Of a stretch of 64,000 bases of DNA, positions 7,691 to 16,689 are shown piece after piece. Every line of letters starts with the position of its first letter. The stretch's first letter is position 1. The position numbers and the translations under genes were made by a program. The DNA comes from an uncultured Chlorobiaceae bacterium. GTDB lineage: Bacteria > Bacteroidota > Chlorobiia > Chlorobiales > Chlorobiaceae. Location: assembly GCA_903866255.1 (NCBI GenBank), contig CAIPMW010000087.1, positions 1-64,000 of the forward strand, read 5' to 3'. The notes beneath the pieces are model-generated. The model worked only from the letters and a program-made list of their open reading frames with translations, ran no database searches and was not told the origin of the DNA.

Positions 7691-9808
7691 ATGCAGAACC
7701 TTTGGAACGACGCTGATCTTCAACGCTCCGTGCGGGAGCAATGCAGTACGCCGGAGATGCAGTCAGAACTTGCTGAGCTGGTCTATGCATCTCGCCTGCT
7801 TGGCCGTGAAAGTTCGCTGGTGATGCATGGTGGAGGCAATACCTCGGTCAAATGTGAACTGGTCGATATGGTTGGCAATCGATCGGAGGTGCTGCTGATC
7901 AAGGGAAGCGGTGTTGATTTGAGCCGGGTTACCGGTCGCGACTATACCCCCCTCCGGCTGGGGCCTCTTCGTAAGCTTGTGGAGCTTTTTACGCACAACG
8001 ACAGGATAAGCGAAGAGTCGCTTCAGCGGTTGTCTACCAAAGAGTTTAAACATCTGTTGCTGTTGAATATGTTCAGCCTGACCGATCACATGGCTGAAAA
8101 GAGATTGACACCATCCATTGAGACGCTCCTCCACGCTTTTCTGCCCCACAGGTATATTCTTCATACCCACTCCTTTGCGCTCCTCACACTCAGTAATCAG
8201 CCGGATGGAGTCCGGCTCTGCAGCGAAACGCTTGGAGAGGGTTTTGGCTCGGTGCCCTATATCAAGCCAGGTCTTGGCCTTGCCCGTTCTGCAGCCAGCG
8301 TCTACGAAACTGACGTGAATATAAAAGGGCTGGTGTTACAGAAACATGGTCTTGTGACGTTCGGGTCAACAGCTCAGGAGGCCTACGGCAGGATGATTGA
8401 GGCGGTTACCCTGCTTGAACAGCGTATAGCTGCGGCTGGCAGAAAAAGTTTTCCATCAGTCTCCCTGCCGGCAACAATTGCCCCGGTTGAAGTGGCAGCG
8501 CCTGTTATCCGGGGCGCCTGCGTTGATGAAAAAGCTCCTGGCACACGTGAGTATCATCAGTTCATTCTGGATTTTCGTACCTCTGCCGATATTCTTGAGT
8601 ATGTGAATAGCGCCGTTCTTGTTCATATAAGTCAAAAAGGTGCCATGACGCCTGACTTTATTATAAGGACCAAGAATAAGCCGCTCGTTCTCCCAGCCCC
8701 TGATGCAGGCGATATTCCTGCCTTCAAGGCGGCGGTTCATGAGGCAGTGCAACGATATCGTCAGGAGTATCGTGAGTATTTCAAGACCCAGCAGGCCGCT
8801 ACAGCAATGCCAGTGACCATGCTTGATTCGCTCCCCCGAGTGGTTCTTGTTCCCGGTCTTGGGCTTTTCGGGCTTGGCAAAACCGCAGAATCTGCAGCAG
8901 TGAATGCTGATATTGCAACATGCACGGCTTCGGCCATTCTTGATGCCGAGTCCCTTGGTGCTTTTGAGACCATCAGTGACCGTGAGGTGTTTGAGATAGA
9001 GTATTGGGACATGGAACAGGCCAAAATGACCAAGGTGCATCACGATGTCTTTGCCGGTAAAGTGGTTATGGTAACCGGTGCAGCGAGTGGTATTGGTCTG
9101 GCAACAGCCAAAGCTTTCAGGCAGAAAGGGGCTGAACTTGTTTTACTCGACCTTACCCGTGGGGCACTCGACAAGGCGGCTGAGGCGCTCGGCGGCAATG
9201 TGCTTGCCCTCACCTGTGACGTAACATCACGAACCGACATCCGCTCGGCATTCGATACCACCTGTCGCAAATATGGTGGCGTTGATATTCTTGTTTCCAA
9301 TGTTGGTGTTGCCATTCAGGGACGCATTGGGGAAGTTTCCGACGAGTTGCTTCGCAAAAGTTTTGATATCAACTTTTTTTCACACCAGTCTATAGCCCAG
9401 GAGGCAGTAAGAGTGATGAAACAGCAGGGCACGGGTGGCGTACTGCTCTTCAATGTTTCAAAACAGGCGGTCAATCCCGGCCCGGATTTTGGCCCTTATG
9501 GTCTGGCCAAAGCGGCAACTCTTTTTCTTGTTCGTCAATATGCGCTTGATCATGGAAGAGACGGGATTCGTTCAAACGGCATTAATGCCGATCGCATTCG
9601 CACCGGCCTGCTTACCGAAGAGATGATCAAGACTCGCTCTGCCGCCCGGGGTCTGAGTGAGAGGGAGTATATGGCCGGAAACCTCTTGCAGCTTGAGGTG
9701 ACCGCTGAAGATGTGGCGGAAGCCTTTGTGCATCTTGCCCTTGAAACCAGGACAACAGGTTCAATTACCACGGTGGATGGCGGCAACATTGCGGCTGCCC
9801 TCCGTTGA
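7691..9808 (+). CDS. Bifunctional class II aldolase / short-chain dehydrogenase fusion
   Basis: The 705 residues fall into two enzymes. Residues 20-260 are a class II aldolase/adducin domain with HGGGNTSVK (46-54), KGSG (71-74) and a metal-binding HTHS near 155. Residues 455-705 are a short-chain dehydrogenase with the dinucleotide motif TGAASGIG (about 460) and the catalytic YGLAK (about 603-607). Such fusions are often annotated as rhamnulose-1-phosphate aldolase/alcohol dehydrogenase and act on sugar phosphates and the lactaldehyde-type product. There are no rhamnose catabolic genes here; instead the gene leads a run with an LsrF-type aldolase and a RuBisCO-like protein. The substrate is therefore open. 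Confidence 0.88.
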   Translation: MQNLWNDADLQRSVREQCSTPEMQSELAELVYASRLLGRESSLVMHGGGNTSVKCELVDMVGNRSEVLLIKGSGVDLSRVTGRDYTPLRLGPLRKLVELFTHNDRISEESLQRLSTKEFKHLLLLNMFSLTDHMAEKRLTPSIETLLHAFLPHRYILHTHSFALLTLSNQPDGVRLCSETLGEGFGSVPYIKPGLGLARSAASVYETDVNIKGLVLQKHGLVTFGSTAQEAYGRMIEAVTLLEQRIAAAGRKSFPSVSLPATIAPVEVAAPVIRGACVDEKAPGTREYHQFILDFRTSADILEYVNSAVLVHISQKGAMTPDFIIRTKNKPLVLPAPDAGDIPAFKAAVHEAVQRYRQEYREYFKTQQAATAMPVTMLDSLPRVVLVPGLGLFGLGKTAESAAVNADIATCTASAILDAESLGAFETISDREVFEIEYWDMEQAKMTKVHHDVFAGKVVMVTGAASGIGLATAKAFRQKGAELVLLDLTRGALDKAAEALGGNVLALTCDVTSRTDIRSAFDTTCRKYGGVDILVSNVGVAIQGRIGEVSDELLRKSFDINFFSHQSIAQEAVRVMKQQGTGGVLLFNVSKQAVNPGPDFGPYGLAKAATLFLVRQYALDHGRDGIRSNGINADRIRTGLLTEEMIKTRSAARGLSEREYMAGNLLQLEVTAEDVAEAFVHLALETRTTGSITTVDGGNIAAALR

Positions 9809-9862
9809 GAGAGAGCATGAACAGATAAACAATTACAACTGAAACAGAGGAGATTGAACGAC

Positions 9863-10744
9863 ATGGCTGAATACGACAAGGACAAACAGGCAAAAGAGTA
9901 TTACCTTGATACCCCGATTAACACCTATGGATTTTTTCTCAAGGGAGCCCACTCTCTTGACTGGGGTATGAAGAATCGTCTCTCACGAATATTCCGGCCT
10001 GATACCGGCAAAACGGTGATGCTTGCCATTGATCATGGCTATTTTCAGGGCCCGACCACCGGCCTTGAGCGTCCCGATGTCAATATTGTGCCGCTTATGC
10101 CTTATGCCGATGCTATCATGCTGACTCGTGGTATTTTGCGTACAACAGTACCACCAAGCCTTACCAAAGCTGTTGTTATGCGCTGCAGTGGAGGCCCGAG
10201 CATTCTCAAGGAGCTCTCCGATGAAGAGCTTGCTGTGGATATCGAGGATGCCATCCGCATGAATGTAGCAGCCATAACTCTCCAGATATTCATTGGCGGT
10301 GAGTATGAGACCCGTTCCATTCACAACATGACCAGGCTTGTCGATATGGGCCTTCGTTATGGCATTCCTACCATGGCTGTTACTGCTGTGGGCAAGGATA
10401 TGGTACGTGATGCCAAATATTTCAGACTGGCCTGCAGGATGGCAGCCGAGCTCGGTGCGCAGATTGTCAAGACCTATTATGTGCCGGAGGATTTCGATAC
10501 GATTATTGCTTCATGTCCGGTGCCGATTGTTATGGCCGGAGGCAAAAAACTTCCCGAATTTGAGGCGCTGACGATGTCGTGGAACGCCATTAATGAGGGC
10601 GCTTCGGGAGTTGATATGGGGCGCAACATTTTCCAGAGTGATTATCCGGTGGCCATGATGAAAGCGGTCAATAAAGTGGTTCATGAGCATCTTGATCCGC
10701 AACAGGCGTTTGACTACTTCAATTCCATCAAGGCAGAGGGATAA
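9863..10744 (+). CDS. LsrF/DeoC-FbaB-type class I aldolase
   Basis: This 293-residue TIM-barrel aldolase belongs to the class I (Schiff-base) FbaB/LsrF group. [17 protein letters not shown] near the N-terminus, the [13 protein letters not shown] strand carrying the candidate Schiff-base lysine, and the phosphate-binding PIVMAGGKK are typical. LsrF cleaves or thiolyses phosphorylated autoinducer-2 in enteric bacteria; no lsr transport or kinase genes are present, so that role should not be assumed. The ATG at 9863 is preferred over a TTG at 9854 because AGAGGAGA (9846-9853) sits about ten bases upstream of it. The gene follows the aldolase-dehydrogenase fusion by 54 bases and precedes the RuBisCO-like protein. 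Confidence 0.85.
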   Translation: MAEYDKDKQAKEYYLDTPINTYGFFLKGAHSLDWGMKNRLSRIFRPDTGKTVMLAIDHGYFQGPTTGLERPDVNIVPLMPYADAIMLTRGILRTTVPPSLTKAVVMRCSGGPSILKELSDEELAVDIEDAIRMNVAAITLQIFIGGEYETRSIHNMTRLVDMGLRYGIPTMAVTAVGKDMVRDAKYFRLACRMAAELGAQIVKTYYVPEDFDTIIASCPVPIVMAGGKKLPEFEALTMSWNAINEGASGVDMGRNIFQSDYPVAMMKAVNKVVHEHLDPQQAFDYFNSIKAEG

Positions 10745-10880
10745 GTTGCACAGGTGGTCAGATAGTATGGCAGAAGTGGCTGGTCGCACAGAAGTACAAT
10801 TATTGGAGTCTGGTTTTATTAATAGATGCCCTTGAGCAGCGTGTGGCAGGCCAGCACACAGGGGAGTATGGTGTTTTTCT

Positions 10881-12182
10881 ATGAACAGAGAGGATATTAA
10901 AGGTTTTTTTGCCTCAAGGGAGCAGCTCGACATGGCAGACTACCTGACGCTTGATTACTACCTGGAGTGTGTGGGAGATATTGAGGTGGCCCTTGCTCAT
11001 TTCTGCAGTGAACAATCTACTGCCCAGTGGAAACGTGTTGATCATGATGAAGACTTTCGTCCAAAGTATGCAGCGAAGGTTATCAATCTCACCATTGAGG
11101 GTGAGCTGCAGGAGCTGAGTTATCCAGTGTATCATGCCACAACCGGGCCAATTCACGCTTGTCGTGTCACTATTGCACATCCTCATGGTAATTTTGGGAC
11201 AAAAATTCCCAATCTTCTCTCTGCAGTCTGTGGCGAAGGAGCATTTTTTACTCCCGGAGTGCCGGTGGTCAAGCTGCTTGATATCAGTTTTCCAGAGTCT
11301 TATCTTCTTGCTTTTGATGGTCCGAAATTTGGTATTGACGGCATTCGGGATCTTCTGAAGGCTTATGATCGCCCCATATTTTTTGGTGTCGTGAAACCAA
11401 ATATCGGCCTCAGTCCTGATGACTTTGCTGAAATTGCCCGCCAAAGCTGGCTTGGCGGGCTTGATATTGCCAAAGATGATGAGATGCTGGCTGATGTTGA
11501 CTGGTCATCCCTTGTCGAACGATCTCATGCGTTGGGAAATGCCAGAGTGAGCGCAGAGCGGGAGACTGGCGAACCAAAAATTTATCTTGCAAATATAACC
11601 GATGAGGTTGACCGCTTGATTGAGCTGCACGATATTGCCGTCAGTAATGGAGCTAATGCGCTGCTGGTGAATGCCCTTCCGGTTGGTCTCAGCGCTGTCA
11701 GGATGTTGGCAAAACATACAAAGGTCCCTCTTATCGGCCATTTTCCTTTCATTGCCGCCTTCAGCCGCATGGAGAAATATGGCGTTCACTCCAGGGTGAT
11801 GACCAAGCTTCAGCGACTTGCCGGGCTTGATTCCATCATTATGCCGGGGTTTGGCAGCAGAATGATGACTCCCGAAGAGGAGGTAAAAGAGAATATACAG
11901 GAGTGTCTTCAGGAGTTCGGACATATCCGTCGCTCACTTCCGGTTCCAGGAGGAAGCGATTCTGCGCTGACGCTTGAAGGAGTGTACCGCAAGGTTGGCA
12001 GTGTTGATTTTGGTTTTGTGCCAGGTCGTGGTGTTTTTGGTCATCCCATGGGGCCAAAAGCCGGGGCGGCCAGTATTCGTCAGGCCTGGGAGGCAATTGA
12101 GCAGGGGATTACCCTTGAAACATTCTCTCTTGGTCGACCGGAACTCCAGGCAATGGTTGAGGGTGCAAAGGGGAAAAAGTAG
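10881..12182 (+). CDS. RuBisCO-like protein (form IV)
   Basis: The 433-residue sequence follows the green sulfur bacterial RuBisCO-like protein closely from start to end. The large-subunit barrel is intact, with VKPNIGL (about 171-177) and [10 protein letters not shown] (192-201), which keeps the Lys-Asp-Asp-Glu metal/carbamate site. The loop-6 and phosphate-binding segments differ from true RuBis[17 protein letters not shown] and [10 protein letters not shown] replace the usual motifs. Form IV proteins do not fix CO2. Loss of the Chlorobaculum tepidum homologue is known to disturb sulfur oxidation and stress responses, but to my knowledge its substrate is not established. Two aldolases lie upstream and a dehydrogenase starts five bases downstream, so it probably acts on a phosphorylated sugar or keto compound. 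Confidence 0.95.
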   Translation: MNREDIKGFFASREQLDMADYLTLDYYLECVGDIEVALAHFCSEQSTAQWKRVDHDEDFRPKYAAKVINLTIEGELQELSYPVYHATTGPIHACRVTIAHPHGNFGTKIPNLLSAVCGEGAFFTPGVPVVKLLDISFPESYLLAFDGPKFGIDGIRDLLKAYDRPIFFGVVKPNIGLSPDDFAEIARQSWLGGLDIAKDDEMLADVDWSSLVERSHALGNARVSAERETGEPKIYLANITDEVDRLIELHDIAVSNGANALLVNALPVGLSAVRMLAKHTKVPLIGHFPFIAAFSRMEKYGVHSRVMTKLQRLAGLDSIIMPGFGSRMMTPEEEVKENIQECLQEFGHIRRSLPVPGGSDSALTLEGVYRKVGSVDFGFVPGRGVFGHPMGPKAGAASIRQAWEAIEQGITLETFSLGRPELQAMVEGAKGKK

Positions 12183-12187
12183 TTGTT

Positions 12188-13012
12188 ATGGGTAAGCTTG
12201 ATCACAAGGTTGCCATTATTACCGGCTCTACGCGAGGAATTGGCAAAGCAATAGCTCACGAGTTTGTTCGCGAAGGTGCAAAAGTGGTCATAACATCCTC
12301 CTCAATGGCCCATGTGGAGGCTGCTGTGGCTGAGTTTCCACCGGGTACGGTTCATGGTTGCCGCTGCAATGTTGTTGCAATGGCTGATATTGAGGAGCTT
12401 CTTGCGGCTGCTGTGTCAAGATTTGGCAAGGTTGATTGCTTTATCAACAATGCAGGTATTTCTGAGCCTTTCCGAAGTATCACTGATAGTGATCCCGACG
12501 AGTGGGGAAAGGTCATTGAAACCAATATTATAGGAGCTTACAACGGTTGCCGTGTGGCAATCAGCTATTTTCTCAGGGAACATATCAATGGGAAAGTCAT
12601 TAATATGGCTGGCTCTGGTACCGAGAGAGGCTCAAATACTCCGTGGATAAGCGCTTATGGCTCCACAAAGGCCGCTATAGCGAGGTTTACCTTTGCTGTT
12701 GCTGAAGAGTACAGGCACAGAGGAATCTCTGTCATGCTGCTCCATCCAGGTCTGGTACGTACAGGAATGGTCAGCGCCGACCACCCAACCCCGGAACTGT
12801 TACGTCAGTTAGCCACGTTTAGCACGATTCTTGATATTTTCGCCCAGCCGCCCCTTGTTGCCGCAAGGCTTGCCGTGAAACTTGCCTCAAGCTGGAGCGA
12901 CTCAAAAACCGGTATCTACCTTTCCGCGTTGAATAGCCTCAGAAAAAAGAGGTTGCTTCTGACCTATCCCTTCCGTAAAATCCTGAACAGAATTGATCGT
13001 CGAACCTATTAA
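12188..13012 (+). CDS. Short-chain dehydrogenase/reductase
   Basis: This 274-residue NAD(P)-dependent oxidoreductase has the cofactor motif TGSTRGIG (13-20), NNAGI (about 88), a catalytic serine in NMAGSGTERG and the YGSTK pair near 157. It begins five bases after the RuBisCO-like-protein stop, so the two are almost certainly co-transcribed and functionally linked. The C-terminus ends in a basic stretch (FRKILNRIDRR), which could lie on the membrane surface. The substrate cannot be told from the sequence. Confidence 0.88.
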   Translation: MGKLDHKVAIITGSTRGIGKAIAHEFVREGAKVVITSSSMAHVEAAVAEFPPGTVHGCRCNVVAMADIEELLAAAVSRFGKVDCFINNAGISEPFRSITDSDPDEWGKVIETNIIGAYNGCRVAISYFLREHINGKVINMAGSGTERGSNTPWISAYGSTKAAIARFTFAVAEEYRHRGISVMLLHPGLVRTGMVSADHPTPELLRQLATFSTILDIFAQPPLVAARLAVKLASSWSDSKTGIYLSALNSLRKKRLLLTYPFRKILNRIDRRTY

Positions 13013-13026
13013 TCTCTGGAACTCTC

Positions 13027-13527
13027 ATGCGGAAAGCAGGCGCATCAGTACTTTTTGTGCTTTTTATGGCCCTTCTTCAGGGCTGTTACAGTTTTCGTGG
13101 TACAGCAGTTCCTGCACACTGTAAAACCATTGCAATTCCTGTTTTTGAGGATCGTTCAGGGGCAGGTGTTGCCGCATTTCGGGCGGAACTGACCAAAGCT
13201 CTTGTTAACAGAGTAGAGTCGCAGAGTGCCCTCCTTGTTATTCCGTCTGTTGCTCGGGCGGATCTGCTGCTTGAAGGTGTCATTATCTCATTTTCAGATG
13301 CACCGGGTCAGCTTTCCAGCATGACTGAGCGGGCCGTGAAAAATCGTATTACCCTTGTGGTACAGGTGACAGTGGCAGAGCGGGCCAAAAAGGTGCCTGT
13401 TTTTACGCATTCCTTTGTTGGGTTTGCAGAGTATCCTGTAGGGAACTATGCGGCACAGCAGGAGGCCATTCGTTTTTCTCTTAATCAGATTATTGATGAT
13501 ATTTTCGACCGGCTAATTTCGGGATAG
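13027..13527 (+). CDS. lptE: LptE-like lipopolysaccharide-assembly lipoprotein
   Basis: This 166-residue protein has a signal peptide ending in the lipobox LLQGC, so Cys-20 should be lipidated and the protein anchored in the outer membrane. The mature part starts YSFRGTAVPAHCKTIAIPVFEDRS, the usual opening of LptE-family proteins that plug LptD and deliver lipopolysaccharide to the surface. It lies 14 bases after the dehydrogenase, so it may be read from the same transcript, although a functional link to the RuBisCO-like cluster is unlikely. lptD is not in the window. Confidence 0.8.
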   Translation: MRKAGASVLFVLFMALLQGCYSFRGTAVPAHCKTIAIPVFEDRSGAGVAAFRAELTKALVNRVESQSALLVIPSVARADLLLEGVIISFSDAPGQLSSMTERAVKNRITLVVQVTVAERAKKVPVFTHSFVGFAEYPVGNYAAQQEAIRFSLNQIIDDIFDRLISG

Positions 13528-13633
13528 CAGGTTTCAGGAGTTTGTTGATTGATTTTTGTATGAAAAGAGCTGTTGTTCTCTCTCATTATTATGTCTGAAC
13601 CTTGTATACCTATGTTTATTAAAGGAGGCTGTT

Positions 13634-14059
13634 ATGGAACTGCAGAGGGATGTTGAGTATCGGCTTGAGCTGGCCCAGGGTTTTTTACATGAGGCTGAAC
13701 ATGATTATGCGCTTGAACGCTGGCGTGCCTGCGTCTCCAGCTCGATACTTGTTGTTGAAAATTCCGGTCTGGCGGTGCTCATGCTTTTTGGTGTTTCACC
13801 TTTTACCCACAAACCGGGCAGGCATTTATCACAACTGATCTCGGAGGGAACAGTTGCCAACGATGCTGCGGCGCTGATTGAACAGCTTTTGCCTGAACTG
13901 GAAACGTATGATTCTCACGAAAAAATGCTTGTAAAATATGGAGATGAATCGACATTTCGGCTTCCCTGGGAGCTGTTCGGCGCAGAGGAGGGTGGTTTGG
14001 CTATTGAGGCTGCCCGAAAGTGTATGCGAGTGAGTCAGGAAATGTCACGGAAAAAGTAA
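13634..14059 (+). CDS. HEPN domain protein
   Basis: The 141 residues are all-helical and match the HEPN fold (QRDVEYRLELAQGFLHEAEHDYALERWRACVSSSILVVENS). The start at 13634 is fixed by a strong AAAGGAGG (13621-13628) six bases upstream. HEPN proteins are often RNA-cleaving toxins paired with a minimal nucleotidyltransferase. Here no such partner adjoins, and the R-x4-6-H catalytic motif is not clearly present, so a toxin role is doubtful. The next gene, rfbA, starts 21 bases downstream, which ties the gene to the nucleotide-sugar block at least by transcription. Confidence 0.75.
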   Translation: MELQRDVEYRLELAQGFLHEAEHDYALERWRACVSSSILVVENSGLAVLMLFGVSPFTHKPGRHLSQLISEGTVANDAAALIEQLLPELETYDSHEKMLVKYGDESTFRLPWELFGAEEGGLAIEAARKCMRVSQEMSRKK

Positions 14060-14080
14060 TCAATTGTACACGGCATAACC

Positions 14081-14959
14081 ATGAAGGGAATTATTCTCGC
14101 AGGAGGCTCCGGCACCAGGCTTTATCCGGTTACCAGGGGCATATCAAAACAGCTTCTTCCTGTTTACGACAAGCCGATGATTTACTATCCCCTTACCACG
14201 CTGATGCTGGCGGGGATACGTGATATTCTGGTTATTACCACTCCTGAAGATCAGCCGATGTTCAGGAAGCTGCTTGGTGACGGAGGTGATTGGGGTATCA
14301 CCCTTTCTTATGTTGTGCAGCCCTCTCCTGACGGTTTGGCCCAGGCCTTCATCCTTGGTGAAACATTTATTGGCAGTGATGATGTTGCACTTATTCTTGG
14401 CGACAATATTTTTTTTGGATATGCCTTCACTGCAATGCTGGATGCTGCCGCCCGGTTGGCAGAGAGGGAGCGCAAGGCGACGATATTTGGTTATTATGTC
14501 AGCGAACCGGAGCGCTACGGGGTTGCCGAGCTTGATGCGGAGGGAAATGTTCTCTCTCTTGAGGAGAAACCCCTGAATCCGAAATCTAATTACGCCGTTG
14601 TTGGTCTCTATTTTTATCCCAACAGTGTTGTGGAGATTGCAAAAGAGGTGCGACCCTCCCCTCGTGGAGAGCTTGAAATCACAGCAGTTAATGAGGCCTA
14701 TCTGCTCAGGGGGCAGCTCAGGTGCTCCATGCTCGGACGGGGTTTTGCCTGGCTTGATACTGGCACGCATGAATCGTTCCAGGAGGCGGGTAACTTTATT
14801 CAGACTGTCGAAAAACGGCAGGGTTTAAAAGTGGCCTGCCCTGAAGAGATTGCCTGGCGTAACGGCTGGATCAATGATGAACAACTACTCCGCTTGTCTG
14901 AGCCTCTGATGAAGAGTCATTACGGACGGTATCTCAGGCAGTTGCTTGTTCAGAGATGA
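14081..14959 (+). CDS. rfbA: Glucose-1-phosphate thymidylyltransferase
   Basis: This 292-residue enzyme makes dTDP-glucose, the first step towards dTDP-L-rhamnose. The N-terminus [18 protein letters not shown] holds the nucleotide-binding signature, and [22 protein letters not shown] and [12 protein letters not shown] are all diagnostic for the RmlA group. Full family length. It heads the cluster rfbA-rfbC-rfbD-rfbB. Confidence 0.97.
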   Translation: MKGIILAGGSGTRLYPVTRGISKQLLPVYDKPMIYYPLTTLMLAGIRDILVITTPEDQPMFRKLLGDGGDWGITLSYVVQPSPDGLAQAFILGETFIGSDDVALILGDNIFFGYAFTAMLDAAARLAERERKATIFGYYVSEPERYGVAELDAEGNVLSLEEKPLNPKSNYAVVGLYFYPNSVVEIAKEVRPSPRGELEITAVNEAYLLRGQLRCSMLGRGFAWLDTGTHESFQEAGNFIQTVEKRQGLKVACPEEIAWRNGWINDEQLLRLSEPLMKSHYGRYLRQLLVQR

Positions 14960-15065
14960 CAAGTTGTTTTTTTGTTGCCGGTCAATTAATAGTTCGTGGA
15001 GCTGATAACGTTATTTGGCATAGCCTGTTGTTATGATTGGTGATTCAATTTTTCCCCCGGCGTTT

Positions 15066-15656
15066 ATGCGAGTGATTCCTTCGGCGATATCGGATGTCCT
15101 GATTTTTGAACCGCAGGTATTCGGGGATGATCGGGGCTATTTTTTTGAATCGTTTCGCCAGGATATTATCGAACAGCATGTCGGGCATGTTGCGTTTGTG
15201 CAGGATAATGAATCGAAGTCGGGTTACGGCGTGCTTCGTGGTCTTCACTTTCAGAAGCCGCCATTCACGCAGTCGAAGCTGGTTCGGGCCCTTTACGGAA
15301 GTGTGCTCGATGTTGCCGTTGACCTGCGTTTTGGTTCTCCCTGGTATGGCCGCCATGTCACCTGTGTGCTGGATGCTGAAAAGAAAAATATGCTCTGGGT
15401 GCCGAAAGGGTTTGCGCATGGCTTTGTCGTGCTCTCCCGGGAAGCCGTTTTCGCCTACAAGTGCGACAATTACTACGCGCCTTCCTATGATGCCGGTATT
15501 ATGTGGAATGATCCCGCTCTTGGTATTGACTGGCAGCTTCCGCCCGAGGCGATTCGGGTGTCGGGCAAGGATGCTGTGCAACCAGCCTTTGCTTCGGTTG
15601 ATCTGTTTCGGTACGACGATTTCAGACAGGAAAAACTCTATCCAAAGGTTTCATAA
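15066..15656 (+). CDS. rfbC: dTDP-4-dehydrorhamnose 3,5-epimerase
   Basis: The enzyme (196 residues from the ATG at 15066) epimerises dTDP-4-keto-6-deoxyglucose at C3 and C5. The cupin-type fold is shown by FEPQVFGDDRGYFFESF, LRGLHFQ with the catalytic His, the DVAVDLR strand and WVPKGFAHGF. An ATG at 15033 would add eleven residues, but family members start at MRVIPSAI, so 15066 is preferred; neither site has a clear ribosome binding site. The stop is immediately followed by the GTG of rfbD. Confidence 0.93.
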   Translation: MRVIPSAISDVLIFEPQVFGDDRGYFFESFRQDIIEQHVGHVAFVQDNESKSGYGVLRGLHFQKPPFTQSKLVRALYGSVLDVAVDLRFGSPWYGRHVTCVLDAEKKNMLWVPKGFAHGFVVLSREAVFAYKCDNYYAPSYDAGIMWNDPALGIDWQLPPEAIRVSGKDAVQPAFASVDLFRYDDFRQEKLYPKVS

Positions 15657-16544
15657 GTGAATATTCTTGTTACGGGCAGTCGCGGCCAGCTTGGGTCGGA
15701 GTTGCAGGAACTCTCGACAGGTTGCGGCTACCACCGTTTTTTTTTCTATGATCTCCCTGAGCTTGATATTACGCTCTCTGAAAAGGTTGATGCTCTCTGT
15801 CGGGACCTTGAGATAGAGGTTATTGTCAATTGTGCGGCCTATACAGGGGTGGACGAGGCTGAAACTGATTCCACGATGGCCTTCAGGGTCAACAGGGATG
15901 GGGCCGCCGTGCTTGCTGCTTGTGCAAAAGAGCGACATGCCCTGCTGATCCATATCTCTACCGACTATGTTTTTGATGGTACCTCCAGTACTCCATATTG
16001 CGAGAGTGATTCGCCAGCTCCTCTGGGCGTCTATGGAATCTCAAAATGGGAGGGTGAGGAGTCTATCCGTCATATCGCTCCTTCATACATCATTATCAGA
16101 ACGTCGTGGCTTTATTCTTTATATGGGGTTAATTTTGTCAAAACCATGCTTCGCCTTGGCAGCGAAAGGTCTGAATTGAGTGTTGTGGCTGACCAGATTG
16201 GAACGCCAACCTGGGCGGCTGATCTTGCTGCAGCTCTTGTGTCGATTATTGATCGGTATGACAAAGATGCTCTCTATAGTGCTACATTTCATTACTCCAA
16301 CGAAGGGGTTGCGTCGTGGTACGATTTTGCAAAGGCGATTATGGAGCTGGCGGCGCTCCCCTGCCAGGTATTGCCGGTTGGCAGCGCCGACTATCCGCAG
16401 GTGGCACCACGACCACAGTACAGTGTGATGAGCAAATCCGCCATCAAAAAGGAGTGGGGTATCACCATTCCATATTGGCGTGACTCTCTGGCTCTGATGC
16501 TGCGCCGTCTGGCCGGTGAGGGTGGAGTGACGAGTAACAGTTGA
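15657..16544 (+). CDS. rfbD: dTDP-4-dehydrorhamnose reductase
   Basis: This 295-residue extended short-chain dehydrogenase performs the last step to dTDP-L-rhamnose. It has the cofactor motif VTGSRGQLGSEL (5-16), the conserved NCAAYTGVDEAE, the STDYVFDG strand and the catalytic YGISKWEGE (about 125). It uses a GTG start directly after the rfbC stop, implying coupled translation. Confidence 0.95.
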   Translation: MNILVTGSRGQLGSELQELSTGCGYHRFFFYDLPELDITLSEKVDALCRDLEIEVIVNCAAYTGVDEAETDSTMAFRVNRDGAAVLAACAKERHALLIHISTDYVFDGTSSTPYCESDSPAPLGVYGISKWEGEESIRHIAPSYIIIRTSWLYSLYGVNFVKTMLRLGSERSELSVVADQIGTPTWAADLAAALVSIIDRYDKDALYSATFHYSNEGVASWYDFAKAIMELAALPCQVLPVGSADYPQVAPRPQYSVMSKSAIKKEWGITIPYWRDSLALMLRRLAGEGGVTSNS

Positions 16545-16590
16545 AGGCACATCGGGTTATTTTGGCGAAGGTGCCGAATAACCAGGTGAT

Positions 16591-16612
16591 ATTGACAGCG
16601 GAGGGTGTCAAT
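16591..16612 (+). promoter_or_regulatory. Perfect 7-bp dyad in the rfbD-rfbB gap
   Basis: ATTGACA (16591-16597) and TGTCAAT (16606-16612) form a perfect inverted repeat around eight bases in the 145-base gap. It could be an operator or a small mRNA hairpin adjusting rfbB expression. It has no T-tract, so a terminator is unlikely. Confidence 0.3.
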
Positions 16613-16689
16613 GGAGGTAGCCCCGACGCAACTGGATCAGGCAGGAGATTAAAGGGGAAAGCTCGCAACAAACTCAAAGAGAAGTTTCA

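Noticed and set aside
14144-14770. 208-residue antisense frame in rfbA
   Set aside because: Coding on the plus strand is certain (RmlA); the antisense frame has no domain.
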